NCBI GenBank assembly: GCA_964556665.1
Contig: CAZKXU010000094.1
Location: 1 to 13,480, forward strand
Length of the DNA stretch: 13,480 nt
Direction: 5' to 3'
Source: CAZKXU01 sp964556665
GTDB taxonomy: Bacteria > Bdellovibrionota_C > UBA2361 > CAZKXU01
The notes beneath the pieces were generated by a model that saw only the letters and a program-made list of their open reading frames with translations, made no database searches and had not been told where the DNA came from. The translations under genes were made by a program, and so were the position numbers. Of this stretch, positions 13,463 through 13,480 are shown one piece after another (the stretch's first letter is position 1; each line of letters begins with the position of its first letter).

Positions 13463-13480
13463 GCGCAGCGTTGCCCCAGA

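Overview
The window looks like a chromosomal stretch of a Gram-negative (diderm) bacterium of moderate GC, by eye in the low to mid 40s percent. The signs are a metal-binding protein with a cleavable signal peptide and no lipobox cysteine, a type IV prepilin, a secreted protein with four cysteines, and an MntR of the Escherichia coli length and type. No rRNA, tRNA, transposase or phage gene is visible, and I cannot name the lineage. Intergenic DNA is unusually rich in hairpin-forming repeats.

Layout, left to right. Bases 1-422 hold no gene but carry two repeat structures: an edge repeat whose inverted partner lies at the far right end (13427-13462), and a MITE-like inverted repeat at 222-348. 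A small unrecognised plus-strand ORF (423-713) converges on metH (719-4174, minus), a complete four-module cobalamin-dependent methionine synthase. Upstream of metH on the same strand are a single-pass membrane protein (4264-4686) and a type IV pilin-like protein (4705-5133).

The centre (5360-9849) is a metal-uptake locus read leftward in the order solute-binding protein, ATPase, permease, permease (the troABCD/ytgABCD order). The first permease (6229-7551) carries a C-terminal DtxR/MntR-like regulator domain, an architecture known from chlamydial YtgCR. A separate, complete mntR lies divergently at 9427-9849. The 58-bp gap between mntR and the transporter operon holds two palindromes whose centres are 21 bp apart, probably MntR boxes. 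Manganese is the most likely substrate.

Bases 9850-10197 separate convergent genes and hold a possible bidirectional terminator and a cluster of three REP-like double-hairpin units. To the right, aroK-aroE-aroD (12215 to 10198, minus) are tightly packed shikimate-pathway genes supplying steps 3 to 5 (dehydroquinase, shikimate dehydrogenase, shikimate kinase). Upstream of them is a secreted putative zinc metallopeptidase (12283-13263).

The best candidates for something unusual are the permease-regulator fusion beside a free MntR, the structured repeat families (stem substitutions in one are compensatory), and a dehydroquinase lacking an expected active-site arginine.
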